The position numbers and the translations under genes are program-made. The notes under the pieces were generated by a model, which saw only the letters and a program-made list of their open reading frames with translations, ran no database searches and was not told the origin of the DNA. 64,000 bases of DNA from Acidobacteriota bacterium (lineage in GTDB: Bacteria; Acidobacteriota; Terriglobia; Terriglobales; Acidobacteriaceae): contig JAKATU010000056.1 in the NCBI GenBank assembly GCA_021818585.1, positions 62,001 through 126,000 of the forward strand, given 5' to 3'. Below are positions 15,740-24,331 of the stretch, piece after piece (position 1 is the stretch's first letter; each line of letters starts with the position of its first letter).

Positions 15740-17116
15740 TCAGGCGGCTCCAACTTCCTCAAAAAAACGAATGATCGAATCAATCCCGCGATAAAAGTTC
15801 GCAATGTGGAACTTCTCATTCGGTGCATGCAGATTGTCATCCGGCAGGCCAAAGCCCATCATCACGGAAGGAACGTTGAGGTAGCGATGAAAGTCGCCCA
15901 CGATGGGAATGGAGCCGCCCGAGCGAATAAACACCGTGTCCTTACCCCAGATCTCCTTCATGGCGCGGGTAGCGGCATCGATATAGGGATTGTCGGTCGA
16001 GATGACCATCGGCTCGCCCCGGTTGATAAGGCGCACATCGACCGTAACGCCGGCCGGCTTGAGGGATTCAACAAAGGCCTTGTACCTGGCAAAGGTGTCT
16101 TCGGCGGTCATGTCCGGCACCAGCCGCATGGAAACCTTCGCCGTCGCTTTCGCGGGAATCACCGTCTTGGCTCCCGCGCCAATAAAGCCGCCGGGCATGC
16201 CGTGCACATCGAGCGTAGGCCGCGCCCAGGTGCGCTCAAGGGCCGTGAATCCCGGCTCGCCCACCAGACTGGGAGAGCCGATTTCCGTCTTGCGGTAATG
16301 CTCTTCGTCAAACGGCAGACGCTTCCATGCCTGCAGTTCGTCGTCGCTGGGCGACTTGACCTTGTCGTAAAACCCGGGAATCTGAATCCGTCCGTCACGA
16401 TCCTTGAGCGCCGCGATGATCTGGCTTAGCGCCACAAAGGGATTGGGGGCTGCGCCGCCATACATGCCGGAGTGCAGGTCCGTCATGGCTCCACGCACCT
16501 CGATCTCGGTGTAAATCATGCCGCGCAATCCCACGCAAAGAGTGGGCAACTCGGGCGCAAACATCTCCGTGTCAGAGACGAGAGCGAAGTCCGCCTTCAG
16601 CCGCTCGGGATTCTCCTTCACGAATTTGGCAATCTGTTCGCCACCCACTTCTTCTTCGCCTTCGAGCAGCACCCGCACATTGATGGGCAGTTTGCCGCCG
16701 GAGCTCTTCAGCAGGGACTCCAGCGCCTTCAGGTGCATGTACATCTGTCCCTTGTCGTCCACCGCGCCTCGCGCGTAAAGGTTGCCGTCACGCTCAGACG
16801 GCTCAAACGGCGGCGTCTTCCACTCGTCGAGCGGGTCGGCCGGTTGAACGTCGTAGTGGCCATAGGCAAGGCAGGTAGGCTTGCCCTCGGCATGCAGCCA
16901 GTCGGCGTACACCAGCGGGTGCCCGGGTGTATCGATAATCTCGACATGCTCCATGCCGATGCAGCGCAGGTCGAGGGCCAGCACTTCCGCGGCTCGGCGA
17001 ACATCGGCCTTGTGCTCCGGCAAAGTGGAGACGGACGGGATACGCAGGAGAGCCTTGAGCTCTTCGAGGAAGCGCTCCTGGCTCTTGTGGGCAAATGCAA
17101 TAGCGGGCGATGACAT
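15740..17116 (-). CDS. M20-family dipeptidase
   Basis: Zinc-dependent cytosolic exopeptidase of the M20 family (PepV/CNDP-like branch), 458 residues. The dimetal ligands are visible: His in YGHYDVQPADP, bridging Asp in RGAVDDKGQMYMH, Glu-Glu in LEGEEEVGGEQ, Asp in VSDTEMFAPE and His in LHAPNEKFH near the C-terminus. DLHSGMYGGAAPNP marks the dimerisation/lid domain. It is the first gene of a tightly packed run (mobA, mlaF-like, lipocalin-like, nadE, DsbA-like). A TGGAGG Shine-Dalgarno lies just upstream of the ATG, and the 5' leader holds several strong hairpins, noted separately. Confidence 0.94.
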   Translation of the reverse strand: MSSPAIAFAHKSQERFLEELKALLRIPSVSTLPEHKADVRRAAEVLALDLRCIGMEHVEIIDTPGHPLVYADWLHAEGKPTCLAYGHYDVQPADPLDEWKTPPFEPSERDGNLYARGAVDDKGQMYMHLKALESLLKSSGGKLPINVRVLLEGEEEVGGEQIAKFVKENPERLKADFALVSDTEMFAPELPTLCVGLRGMIYTEIEVRGAMTDLHSGMYGGAAPNPFVALSQIIAALKDRDGRIQIPGFYDKVKSPSDDELQAWKRLPFDEEHYRKTEIGSPSLVGEPGFTALERTWARPTLDVHGMPGGFIGAGAKTVIPAKATAKVSMRLVPDMTAEDTFARYKAFVESLKPAGVTVDVRLINRGEPMVISTDNPYIDAATRAMKEIWGKDTVFIRSGGSIPIVGDFHRYLNVPSVMMGFGLPDDNLHAPNEKFHIANFYRGIDSIIRFFEEVGAA

Positions 17117-17398
17117 GCAGCCTCCAGGGTACAGAAATCAAAAGACGCGACTCATCATTGTAAGGGAGGCGCTTACCCGTAGACTGCGGCGGGAGTCGTG
17201 CGTTGCCTCGGAGAGGCATGTCATCAGGTTGGCGCACCTCCATCCAGTCGATGCAGCCGTTCAGCGGCAGGGTGCAATTCCTACCCGGTAGCCGAAACTA
17301 ACGCCAGTAAATTCTGCACGATAACGCAGAGGTTGCGCGACGCGACGAATTTCGGGCCGTCACCGGAGTCCCTGCCGGCGCGATAGCCGATCTGCTCG
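17117..17398. other. 282-bp hairpin-rich intergenic region
   Basis: No gene is visible between the M20 peptidase start and the rhodanese stop. The stretch 17165-17290 holds a nested set of inverted repeats: outer arms 17165-17172 and 17232-17241 enclose GACT/AGTC (17182-17197) and TGCCTC/GAGGCA (17204-17218); outside it are GCCG/CGGC (17256-17268) and GGGT/ACCC (17270-17286). On the minus strand it would be the leader of the six-gene operon. Confidence 0.4.
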
Positions 17399-17737
17399 TC
17401 AGTAGCGCGGTACGGCGGAGTCCACGGTGCGCGACCAGGCATCAATCCCGCCGCGCATGGACTGCACGCGCTCAAAACCCTGATCCCTCAGCCATACGGC
17501 CACATTCATCGAGCGGACACCGGCATGGCACATGGTCACGATGTGGGCCTCGGGGTCGAGATCCTGCAGGCGCGAGGGAATCTCCCCCATTGGAATCAAC
17601 AGGCTTCCTTCCACACGGGCAGTCTGGTACTCCACGTGCTCTCTAACGTCCAAAAGCAAAAAATCGGAGCGGTTGCCTTCGCGGGCTTCGTTCAACAGTC
17701 TGGCGGTGTCGGATGGAGTTATCTCAAAATCGAGCAT
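17399..17737 (-). CDS. single-domain rhodanese-like protein
   Basis: Cytoplasmic protein with one rhodanese domain, 112 residues, comparable with GlpE. It shows LLLDVREHVEYQTARVEGSLLIPMGEI and an active-site loop MCHAGVRS, in which the cysteine can carry a persulfide; the six-residue loop fits sulfurtransferases. The C-terminal SMRGGIDAW motif is canonical. The physiological sulfur acceptor is unknown. It is convergent with nothing and divergent from the NtrC-type regulator gene, whose upstream frame overlaps the rhodanese start, so the two promoters are close together. Confidence 0.92.
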   Translation of the reverse strand: MLDFEITPSDTARLLNEAREGNRSDFLLLDVREHVEYQTARVEGSLLIPMGEIPSRLQDLDPEAHIVTMCHAGVRSMNVAVWLRDQGFERVQSMRGGIDAWSRTVDSAVPRY

Positions 17738-17859
17738 ACCCTTATGATACAGAGGTGAGCGGTTCCCAGCCGCAGGATGACTCCCTTAGCGCACACGCCG
17801 GGACAGTCGGAAGTTCTGCCCTCCGGCGCGAACAGGATTGGCAGCAGCCGGAAGGAAGA

Positions 17860-19260
17860 ATGGCCCAGGAAAAAGTTCTAATTGTTGAGGATGAACCCCA
17901 TGCACTGACTGGACTCGCCGAATTGGTGAGCGGCTGGGGGTACCGCACCGCCACGGCACGCGATGGCCTGGAGGCGCTGGACCAGGTCAAGGTATGGCAG
18001 CCGGGTATCGTCGTCACAGACCTGAAGATGCCCCGCATGGACGGCATGCGCCTGCTCGAAGAGCTGAACCGCCAGAAGGAACAGCGTGCAGTCATCGTAC
18101 TCACCGCTCAGGGGTCGGTGGAATCGGCCGTGGAAGCCATGAAAATTGGCGCATTCGACTACCTCCAGAAGCCCGTCGACCCTATCCGGCTCAAGACGAT
18201 CCTGGCGAATGTAACCCGTCAGCTGGAGCTGCAGCGTGAAGACGAGTCCGCGCACGAATCCAAGCGCAACGCGGCATCGCTCGGCCTGCTGGTGGGCGGC
18301 TCGCCCGCCATGCACGAGATCTTCTCGCTTATTGAGCGGGTCGCGCCCACCAACGTTTCCGTGCTGATCACCGGAGAAAGCGGCACCGGCAAAGAACTCG
18401 TGGCGCGCACGCTCCACGAACTAAGCCCGCGCCGCAACAAACCATTTGTCGCCGTCAACTGCGCGGCCATTCCCGAGTCGCTGATCGAAAGCGAGATTTT
18501 CGGACACGAAAAGGGCGCTTTCACCGGCGCGGTGGAGCGCAGAGCCGGATGCTTCGAACTGGCCGAAGAGGGCACTCTGCTGCTGGATGAGATCGGCGAA
18601 ATGCCGATCGGAACCCAGGCCAAGCTGCTGCGCGTGCTCGAAGACCGCCGCTACCGGCGGCTGGGCAGCAAGGTGGAAACCCCCATCGACGTGCGCGTGC
18701 TGGCCGCCACCAACAAAGAGCCGGAAACCGCGGTCGCCGATGGTCACCTGCGCGGCGATCTGTTCTACCGGCTCAACGTTTTCAACGTGCACATGCCGCC
18801 CCTGCGCGAACACAAAGAGGATCTGCCGGCGATCGTTGATCGCATGATCGCCGAGATGAACGAAAAGCACGGTCGCAGCGTGAAAGGCATGGACACCGAA
18901 CTGCGCGGACGCATGATGGCCTATGACTGGCCGGGGAACGTCCGCGAGCTGCGCAACACGATCGAGCGAGCCGTGATTCTTTGCAGCGGAGACGAATTGC
19001 AGGCCCGGCATCTGCCTCCCGGATTCGGAACCAGGTCCAGCAAACCCGCCGTGGAAGTTCCTGCCAACGCGGTGCACGTCGAGGTGGGCACAACCGTCGA
19101 TCAGGCGGAGCGCATGCTGATTCTCAAAACGCTCGAATCCACCAGCAACAACAAGACAAGAGCGGCGGAGATCCTCGGAATCAGCCTCAAAACGCTCCAC
19201 AACAAGCTGAAAGAATATTTTCCGAAAAACGAAGAAAGCGATTCAGACACCGAAGGTTAA
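17860..19260 (+). CDS. NtrC-family sigma-54-dependent response regulator
   Basis: Two-component response regulator that activates sigma-54 promoters, 466 residues. Receiver domain: acidic pair at 10-11, phospho-acceptor Asp54 (VVTDLKMPRMDG) and Lys104 (YLQKP). Central AAA+ domain: Walker A GESGTGKE (172-179), the sigma-54-contacting GAFTGA loop (219-224), Walker B LLLDEIGE (240-247). A Fis-type helix-turn-helix closes the protein (TRAAEILGISLKTLHNKL). The ATG at 17860 has GGAAGGA just upstream and begins directly with the receiver fold; earlier in-frame starts would run into the rhodanese promoter. The histidine kinase gene follows after 31 bp. Confidence 0.95.
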   Translation: MAQEKVLIVEDEPHALTGLAELVSGWGYRTATARDGLEALDQVKVWQPGIVVTDLKMPRMDGMRLLEELNRQKEQRAVIVLTAQGSVESAVEAMKIGAFDYLQKPVDPIRLKTILANVTRQLELQREDESAHESKRNAASLGLLVGGSPAMHEIFSLIERVAPTNVSVLITGESGTGKELVARTLHELSPRRNKPFVAVNCAAIPESLIESEIFGHEKGAFTGAVERRAGCFELAEEGTLLLDEIGEMPIGTQAKLLRVLEDRRYRRLGSKVETPIDVRVLAATNKEPETAVADGHLRGDLFYRLNVFNVHMPPLREHKEDLPAIVDRMIAEMNEKHGRSVKGMDTELRGRMMAYDWPGNVRELRNTIERAVILCSGDELQARHLPPGFGTRSSKPAVEVPANAVHVEVGTTVDQAERMLILKTLESTSNNKTRAAEILGISLKTLHNKLKEYFPKNEESDSDTEG

Positions 19261-19291
19261 GCGTAGAGCGGCAAACACCTGACAGCGCGCC

Positions 19292-21235
19292 ATGAGGCTC
19301 AAGACAAAACTCGTTCTGGCGATTACGGCACTCGTATTCGGCTGTGTCGTTTCCATCTCATGGCTGTTCATGGGCCAGCTTCTGCAGGTTTACCTCGACC
19401 AGTCCTACACGTCGACGGACAGCCAGGCCCACCAGGTACTCTTTGCCGTGCGGCAGGCGCTCGATGTCGGACTCAACGAGCAAAAATTCAACGTCAACGA
19501 TCCAGCCGCCGTGCACGCCGCCGTGGCGAATTCCCTGCAGTCGAGCGCGGGTTTGAACAACCTGATGAACTCGATCGTGGACTACTCCCAGATTGTGCAG
19601 GACGTGTCCATCACCGACGAGCAGGATCACATTCTGGCGTCTGCGCCAGACCCTACCCTGGAGGGACAGCTACTCAAAAAGCGGCCCGACTATGCCACGC
19701 TGCGCAAGCTCTCCATGCGCCAGTTTCTGGGCATTGTTTTCGGTCCACCGCGGGTCTACGACGTTTCTCTCGGCCTCGATCTGAGCGGCAAGCCCTTTCT
19801 CCAGTTGCACCTGGGAGTGCGAACCACTTTCCTGCGGAATTCGCTCCGCCCATGGCTCTACGAAACGCTGATCCTTGCTCTTCTGGTCTTGCTGGGCGCG
19901 CTGGGGATATCAGCCGGCGTGGCTAACCTGGCCCTTGCCCCCATCGAGACCATCAGCCGACGCCTCGACACGCTCGAACAGACGCAAGCCGAGGATGGCG
20001 AAGACGAATCGTCCGACGAAAATAAGCGAACATCCGGCGATGCCGTCGAGCAGGTTTCCGGCAAGATCGAACGTTTGGGCCGCCGCATGCGCAACGTGGA
20101 AGAGGTCTTCACCGCGCTCAAGGAAAACCTCGATCAGGTGCTGTCCAATCTGCAGGATGGCATGATCCTGTTCACCAGCGATGCCCGGGCCATCCTGGTT
20201 TCGAACTCTGTCGAGCGATTCCTCGGCATCCGGCGCGACGACCTGCTCGGCGCGGAGGTTCGGGCCATCTTCGACCGCGAAACCCGCCTGGGACGCCTCA
20301 TCCGCGACTCTTTCGACGCAGGCATGTCCATCGTGCAGGAGGAAATCACGACGGAAACCGGACGCAGAATCCAGATTTCACTCGACTTTATTCATGACGA
20401 GCAACCTTCGGGAGCAAGCTCTCTGGGAGCGCTCCTGACCCTGCACGACGTGGAATCCGTACAGGAGCTGGAAACGGAACTGGAGCTTTCGCATCGCATG
20501 GCCTCGATTGGACGCCTTACCGCCGGCGTGGGTCACGAAGTCAAGAATCCCATCAACGCCATCGTCGTTCACATGGAGTTGTTGCGGAACAAGATTCAAC
20601 TGGACGCCGGGGCCAACCATCATCTGGAAGTCATTGAGTCCGAGATTCGCCGTCTAGACCGCGTCGTGCAGACGCTGGTCGACTTTTCGCGCCCGGTCGA
20701 GATGCATCTGCGCGATCAGGACCTGCGCCAGACTGTGAAGCAGGTGCTCACCCTGGCATCCGCCGAGCTGGAAGGACGCGGCGTAAACGTAATCAGCCGG
20801 CTGCCGGAGTCTGCCGTCATCGTCAAGATCGATTCCGACCTGCTCAAGCAGGCGCTGTTAAATGTGGTCATCAACGGAGGGCAAGCCATGCCCGAGGGTG
20901 GACGCCTGGAGGTGAAAGTGGGCGCCGACAGCCGCTGGGCCACCATCAGCGTAAGGGATTACGGAACAGGCATCCCGCCCGAGGTTCTGCCCCGGATCTT
21001 CGATCTTTACTTCACCACGAAGTCGGAAGGCAGTGGAATCGGGCTCGCCATGACGTACCGGATCGTGCAATTCCAGAATGGGCGGATTGACGTAGAATCG
21101 AAGACAGGTTCAGGCACAACGTTCCACTTACGCTTGCCGCTGGCCGCTCCTCTGGAGATTCGCCCGCGCGAAGAACACGATTCTGCGACGGGTATCACGG
21201 AAGGGACAAGCCTGGTAAAAGGCAATCTGCAATGA
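19292..21235 (+). CDS. membrane sensor histidine kinase (NtrB/ZraS type)
   Basis: Probable partner of the NtrC-type regulator encoded just upstream; 647 residues. Membrane segments lie at about 7-28 and 188-216 and enclose a periplasmic sensor of about 160 residues. A HAMP-like/coiled segment with an acidic run (about 215-270) and a PAS-like domain (about 275-385) follow. The dimerisation domain has the phospho-acceptor His415 in GVGHEVKNPINA; the ATPase domain shows NVVINGGQAMPEGG, DYGTGIPPEVLPRIFDLYFTTK and GSGIGLAMTYRIV. The stop overlaps the start of a lipoprotein gene by 4 bp. The stimulus cannot be read from the sequence. Confidence 0.94.
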   Translation: MRLKTKLVLAITALVFGCVVSISWLFMGQLLQVYLDQSYTSTDSQAHQVLFAVRQALDVGLNEQKFNVNDPAAVHAAVANSLQSSAGLNNLMNSIVDYSQIVQDVSITDEQDHILASAPDPTLEGQLLKKRPDYATLRKLSMRQFLGIVFGPPRVYDVSLGLDLSGKPFLQLHLGVRTTFLRNSLRPWLYETLILALLVLLGALGISAGVANLALAPIETISRRLDTLEQTQAEDGEDESSDENKRTSGDAVEQVSGKIERLGRRMRNVEEVFTALKENLDQVLSNLQDGMILFTSDARAILVSNSVERFLGIRRDDLLGAEVRAIFDRETRLGRLIRDSFDAGMSIVQEEITTETGRRIQISLDFIHDEQPSGASSLGALLTLHDVESVQELETELELSHRMASIGRLTAGVGHEVKNPINAIVVHMELLRNKIQLDAGANHHLEVIESEIRRLDRVVQTLVDFSRPVEMHLRDQDLRQTVKQVLTLASAELEGRGVNVISRLPESAVIVKIDSDLLKQALLNVVINGGQAMPEGGRLEVKVGADSRWATISVRDYGTGIPPEVLPRIFDLYFTTKSEGSGIGLAMTYRIVQFQNGRIDVESKTGSGTTFHLRLPLAAPLEIRPREEHDSATGITEGTSLVKGNLQ

Positions 21236-21819
21236 AAAAGCCCCTCTTCGCGGGATCCATTCTAGTAATCACCACGATGATGACGGGCTGCCGCACTCGC
21301 CAGCAGATCATGATCATCGAACCGCCGCCTCCGACGGCCAGGCCCGTTGAGACGCCCATGGCCATTCCCCGCGCAACCATGGGTGATATGCCTGAGATTC
21401 CAGAACCACCGTTGCCGAATGTAGTCCTCGGCGGCGTCGTGGCGGCACCCGTCCAACAGCACAATTGGAATCGCGACCAGGATCAGCGCCCGGAGGAGAG
21501 TGCACAGGTACAAAAAACGGACGCGCAAAAAAGCGCAACAGCCGGCGAAGAACCGCCCAATTCCACCCCCATTGGACAGCTCTCGGCAGCGCCCAACACG
21601 CAGGGACTGCCCAGCAGCAAAGCCATTGCACGCCAGATCATGGTGATTCAGCAGCAGCTGAACGGAATCAAACGAGCTCTCAATTCGCACCAGCAGCGAA
21701 CCGCTTCGCAGATTCGAACCTTTCTATCCAAGGCCACGAACGCGCTGCAGGCCGGCGACCTGGACGGCGCCAACACCCTTACCGTAAAAGCCCGCGTATT
21801 GCTCAGCGAACTCCAGTAG
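21232..21819 (+). CDS. putative lipoprotein coupled to the two-component system
   Basis: I do not recognise a family for this 195-residue product. A signal peptide ends in MTGC, placing the lipidated cysteine at residue 20. A Pro-rich stretch (EPPPPTARPVETP) and a low-complexity Gln/Asp/Glu region follow, then a C-terminal helical part (about 125-195) with coiled-coil character (ARQIMVIQQQLNGIKRALN, then IRTFLSKATNALQAGD). The ATG overlaps the kinase stop (ATGA), so it is made with the sensor kinase. A role as envelope accessory of the sensor is a reasonable inference. Confidence 0.8.
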   Translation: MKKPLFAGSILVITTMMTGCRTRQQIMIIEPPPPTARPVETPMAIPRATMGDMPEIPEPPLPNVVLGGVVAAPVQQHNWNRDQDQRPEESAQVQKTDAQKSATAGEEPPNSTPIGQLSAAPNTQGLPSSKAIARQIMVIQQQLNGIKRALNSHQQRTASQIRTFLSKATNALQAGDLDGANTLTVKARVLLSELQ

Positions 21820-21828
21820 CTTCTGAAA

Positions 21829-22686
21829 TCAGCGCTCGCCCCACTTCAGCTTGGCCCGCAGCACATCGAAGAATCCCCGGTCGCCCATGCGTACCAGCCG
21901 CACCTTATGCTTTGACTTGCGGCAATGCAACTCGTCCCCCACCTGGAGCGCAATCGCTTCCTGGCCATCGACGGTGAGGTAGGTCTGGTCAGGAATTCCG
22001 GCGATGCTCAGTTTCAGGTCAGAGTCGCCCTGCACCACAAGGGGCCGAAGCGTAAGCAAATGCGGGCACACCGGCGTAACGATGAGCGCATCCACATCCG
22101 GAGCCAGTATCGGGCCGTTCGCAGCCAGCGAATAAGCCGTGGAGCCGGTCGGGGTGGAGATAATGACGCCATCGGCGCGAAAGGCCGCCACCAGTTGGTG
22201 ATCCAGCGCCACGCGGAAATCCCCCATGCGCGCAATCGCTCCCTTGGAAACCACCACATCATTGAGCGCCTCGTGCTCGCTGACCAGTTCCCCGCCGCGA
22301 CGCAACTCGCAATGGAGCATGGAGCGTTCCTCGATGCCGCAGCAGGACTTGCACCAGCCCTCCAGGTGGCTGTAGAGCTCGTCCAGCCGCACTTCCGTGA
22401 GGAAGCCGAGCGATCCCAGATTCACGCTGAGAATAGGCACCGCCGACTTTGCAAAGACGCGTGCCGTCGCCAGCAGCGTGCCGTCGCCTCCCAGCACAAT
22501 CACGAGTTCCGGCTTCTCGGCAGGCAGCTCATGCCGCGGAATCACCGGCACATCCTGTGTATAGGCGCCCCCGATCTCGTCCACGACCGGGTCAAGCCCG
22601 TGGGCGCGGAGCCAGAGCAGCAGCTCCGGCAGGATGTGGCTCAGTTCTTCCTTTTGCGGTTTTGCAATGATGGCGACGCGGCGCAT
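21829..22686 (-). CDS. nadK: NAD kinase
   Basis: Phosphorylates NAD to NADP with ATP or polyphosphate; cytoplasmic. The 285 residues carry the diagnostic GGDGT motif (66-70, LVIVLGGDGTLLATAR), the NLGSLGFLTE segment, ALNDVVVSKG (conserved Asn-Asp pair), the GVIISTPTGSTAYSLAANGPI motif around 175-195, and the C-terminal LTVDGQ. The ATG at 22686 is chosen; a GTG two codons upstream is also in frame. It follows tlyA by 17 bp on the same strand, the common tlyA-nadK pairing. It converges on the lipoprotein gene with only 9 bp between the two stops. Confidence 0.97.
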   Translation of the reverse strand: MRRVAIIAKPQKEELSHILPELLLWLRAHGLDPVVDEIGGAYTQDVPVIPRHELPAEKPELVIVLGGDGTLLATARVFAKSAVPILSVNLGSLGFLTEVRLDELYSHLEGWCKSCCGIEERSMLHCELRRGGELVSEHEALNDVVVSKGAIARMGDFRVALDHQLVAAFRADGVIISTPTGSTAYSLAANGPILAPDVDALIVTPVCPHLLTLRPLVVQGDSDLKLSIAGIPDQTYLTVDGQEAIALQVGDELHCRKSKHKVRLVRMGDRGFFDVLRAKLKWGER

Positions 22687-22703
22687 AACCACCAGTTTAG
22701 CTG

Positions 22704-23462
22704 CTATTGACCTTGTTTCCAGCGGGCATGCATGAGGAATTCGCGATTCCCTTCCGCGCCGGTAATCGGAGACTCGATCACCTCAAGCACGTCACCACCG
22801 ATCGCCTCCACAGTTTCGCGAACACGATTCACCGCAAAGCGCTGTGCCTCCGGGTCGCGCACAATCCCGCCCTTGCCGACGCGCTCGCGACCGACCTCAA
22901 ATTGCGGCTTGACGAGGATCACGCCCTCCAGCAGCGCGCCTGACTGCGCGGCCCCACGCACGGCTGCGATCACCGGCGGCAGAACGAGCGTGGCAGAGAT
23001 AAAAGAAACATCCATCGAGATAAATTCGATTCCCGGCGGCAGATCGCCCGGATGCAGCGTGCGGGCGTTGGTACGCTCCATCAGCGACACGCGCTCCTCA
23101 CGCCGCAGCCGCTCGGCAATCTGGCCGTAGCCCGTATCCACAGCCAGCACGCGGGCCGCGCCGTGCTGCAGCATGCAGTCGGTGAATCCGCCGGTGGAGG
23201 CTCCCACATCCAGGCAGAATTTGCTCGTGAGATCAATCTGCCAGTGCCGAAGCGCGCCTTCCAGCTTGAGCCCTCCGCGGCTCACGTAGCGAAGATCATC
23301 GCCAAGCAGGCGCAATTCGACGGCTTCTTCCACAGACTGGCCCGGCTTGGTCACCTTCTGCTCATTCACCAGCACGCGGGCGGCGAGAATGAGAGCCTGT
23401 GCCCTCTCGCGCGAGGCTGCCAGTCCCCGCTCCACAATCAGTTTGTCGAGTCGCACCTTCAT
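22704..23462 (-). CDS. tlyA: TlyA-family rRNA 2'-O-methyltransferase
   Basis: Ribosomal RNA 2'-O-methyltransferase of the TlyA/hemolysin A family, 252 residues. It opens with an S4 RNA-binding domain (about 1-60, VRLDKLIVERGLAASRERAQ) and continues with a FtsJ-like methyltransferase domain that begins YVSRGGLKLEGAL and contains the S-adenosylmethionine loop CLDVGASTGGFTDCML and the VLAVDTGYGQI strand. In mycobacteria the enzyme modifies both 16S and 23S rRNA and its loss gives capreomycin resistance. nadK follows 17 bp downstream; recN, often third in this cluster, is absent here. Confidence 0.94.
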   Translation of the reverse strand: MKVRLDKLIVERGLAASRERAQALILAARVLVNEQKVTKPGQSVEEAVELRLLGDDLRYVSRGGLKLEGALRHWQIDLTSKFCLDVGASTGGFTDCMLQHGAARVLAVDTGYGQIAERLRREERVSLMERTNARTLHPGDLPPGIEFISMDVSFISATLVLPPVIAAVRGAAQSGALLEGVILVKPQFEVGRERVGKGGIVRDPEAQRFAVNRVRETVEAIGGDVLEVIESPITGAEGNREFLMHARWKQGQ

Positions 23463-23559
23463 GGGATAGTGTTTTTATCCTAAGGGATTGAGAAGGATCG
23501 GAAGTTCTGAAAGCAACTCGGTTGCGGATTGCGTACAAAACACGAGCACAGGATGGCCC

Positions 23560-24270
23560 ATGACAACAGCAAAACCGATTACTCTCGCCATTGACATTGG
23601 CGGCACCGGCATAAAACTGATGCTCCTCGACGACGTTGGCAAGCCCATCAGCGAGCGGCACAGGGTTCCCACGCCTCATCCACCCACGCCCGACAATGTG
23701 ATTGAAACCCTCGACGATCTCAAGAAAACGATAGGAAAGTTCGACCGCGTCAGCATCGGATTTCCCGGCGTCATCAAGGATGGCGTCGTATTCACGGCCG
23801 CCAACCTCAACCCCGCATGGATTGGATTTCCATTCGCCAGCACCATCCGCAAGCGCTGGAAGAAACCCGTCAGAATGGCCAATGACGCCGCCGTGCAGGG
23901 CTTTGCAGCCATTCGCGGAAAAGGCGTAGAACTGGTGCTCACGCTCGGAACCGGCCTTGGTTCAGCGCTCTATACCGATGGCCGCCTGTGCCCCGGTCTC
24001 GAACTCGGGCATCATCCCTGGCGCAAGGACCTCACCTACGAGGACTACCTCGGCAAAGCCGGATACGAGAAGCACGGCAAGAAAAAGTGGAACAAGTATC
24101 TTGCCAGGGCCATTGAGCAGACTACACGCACCTTCAACTGGGACCATCTCTACATCGGCGGCGGCAACGCCAAGCACATCACGCTCGATCCCGACCCGAA
24201 GATCACGCTGGTCAGCAATGAAGACGGCCTGCTCGGCGGCGCGGCCCTCTGGAACAACGGCGAGAAGTAA
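23560..24270 (+). CDS. ppgK: polyphosphate glucokinase (ROK family)
   Basis: ROK-family sugar kinase, best matched to polyphosphate glucokinase, which phosphorylates glucose using inorganic polyphosphate or ATP. The 236-residue product shows the phosphate motif AIDIGGTGIKLML, the PpgK-typical VSIGFPGVIKDGVV, NDAAVQGFAA, LGTGLGSALYTDG and the ELGHHPW segment; the last replaces the longer zinc-binding CxCGxxGC region of other ROK kinases. KHGKKKWNKYLARAI near the C-terminus is also typical of PpgK. The ATG at 23560 has AGGATG upstream and begins just before the fold. It is monocistronic, with a terminator after it. Confidence 0.85.
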   Translation: MTTAKPITLAIDIGGTGIKLMLLDDVGKPISERHRVPTPHPPTPDNVIETLDDLKKTIGKFDRVSIGFPGVIKDGVVFTAANLNPAWIGFPFASTIRKRWKKPVRMANDAAVQGFAAIRGKGVELVLTLGTGLGSALYTDGRLCPGLELGHHPWRKDLTYEDYLGKAGYEKHGKKKWNKYLARAIEQTTRTFNWDHLYIGGGNAKHITLDPDPKITLVSNEDGLLGGAALWNNGEK

Positions 24271-24280
24271 AAAGCAAAAC

Positions 24281-24315
24281 GCGCGCAAACCTGAGGGGCT
24301 TGCGCGCATTTTTAT
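24281..24315. terminator. bidirectional terminator between ppgK and carB
   Basis: Perfect 8-bp stem GCGCGCAA/TTGCGCGC, 11-nt loop, followed by ATTTTTATT on the plus strand and preceded by an A-rich run that serves the minus strand. It sits between the stops of two converging genes. Confidence 0.88.
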
Positions 24316-24331
24316 TGCTTGAGGTTGCTCT

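Noticed and set aside
17117..17398. tRNA gene suggested by a T-loop-like GGGTGCAATTCC
   Set aside because: No acceptor stem, anticodon arm or D-arm can be placed around it on either strand.
17713..17859. Upstream extension of the NtrC-type regulator
   Set aside because: The extra 49 residues precede the receiver fold, overlap the rhodanese start region and would ignore the strong GGAAGGA site before the ATG at 17860.
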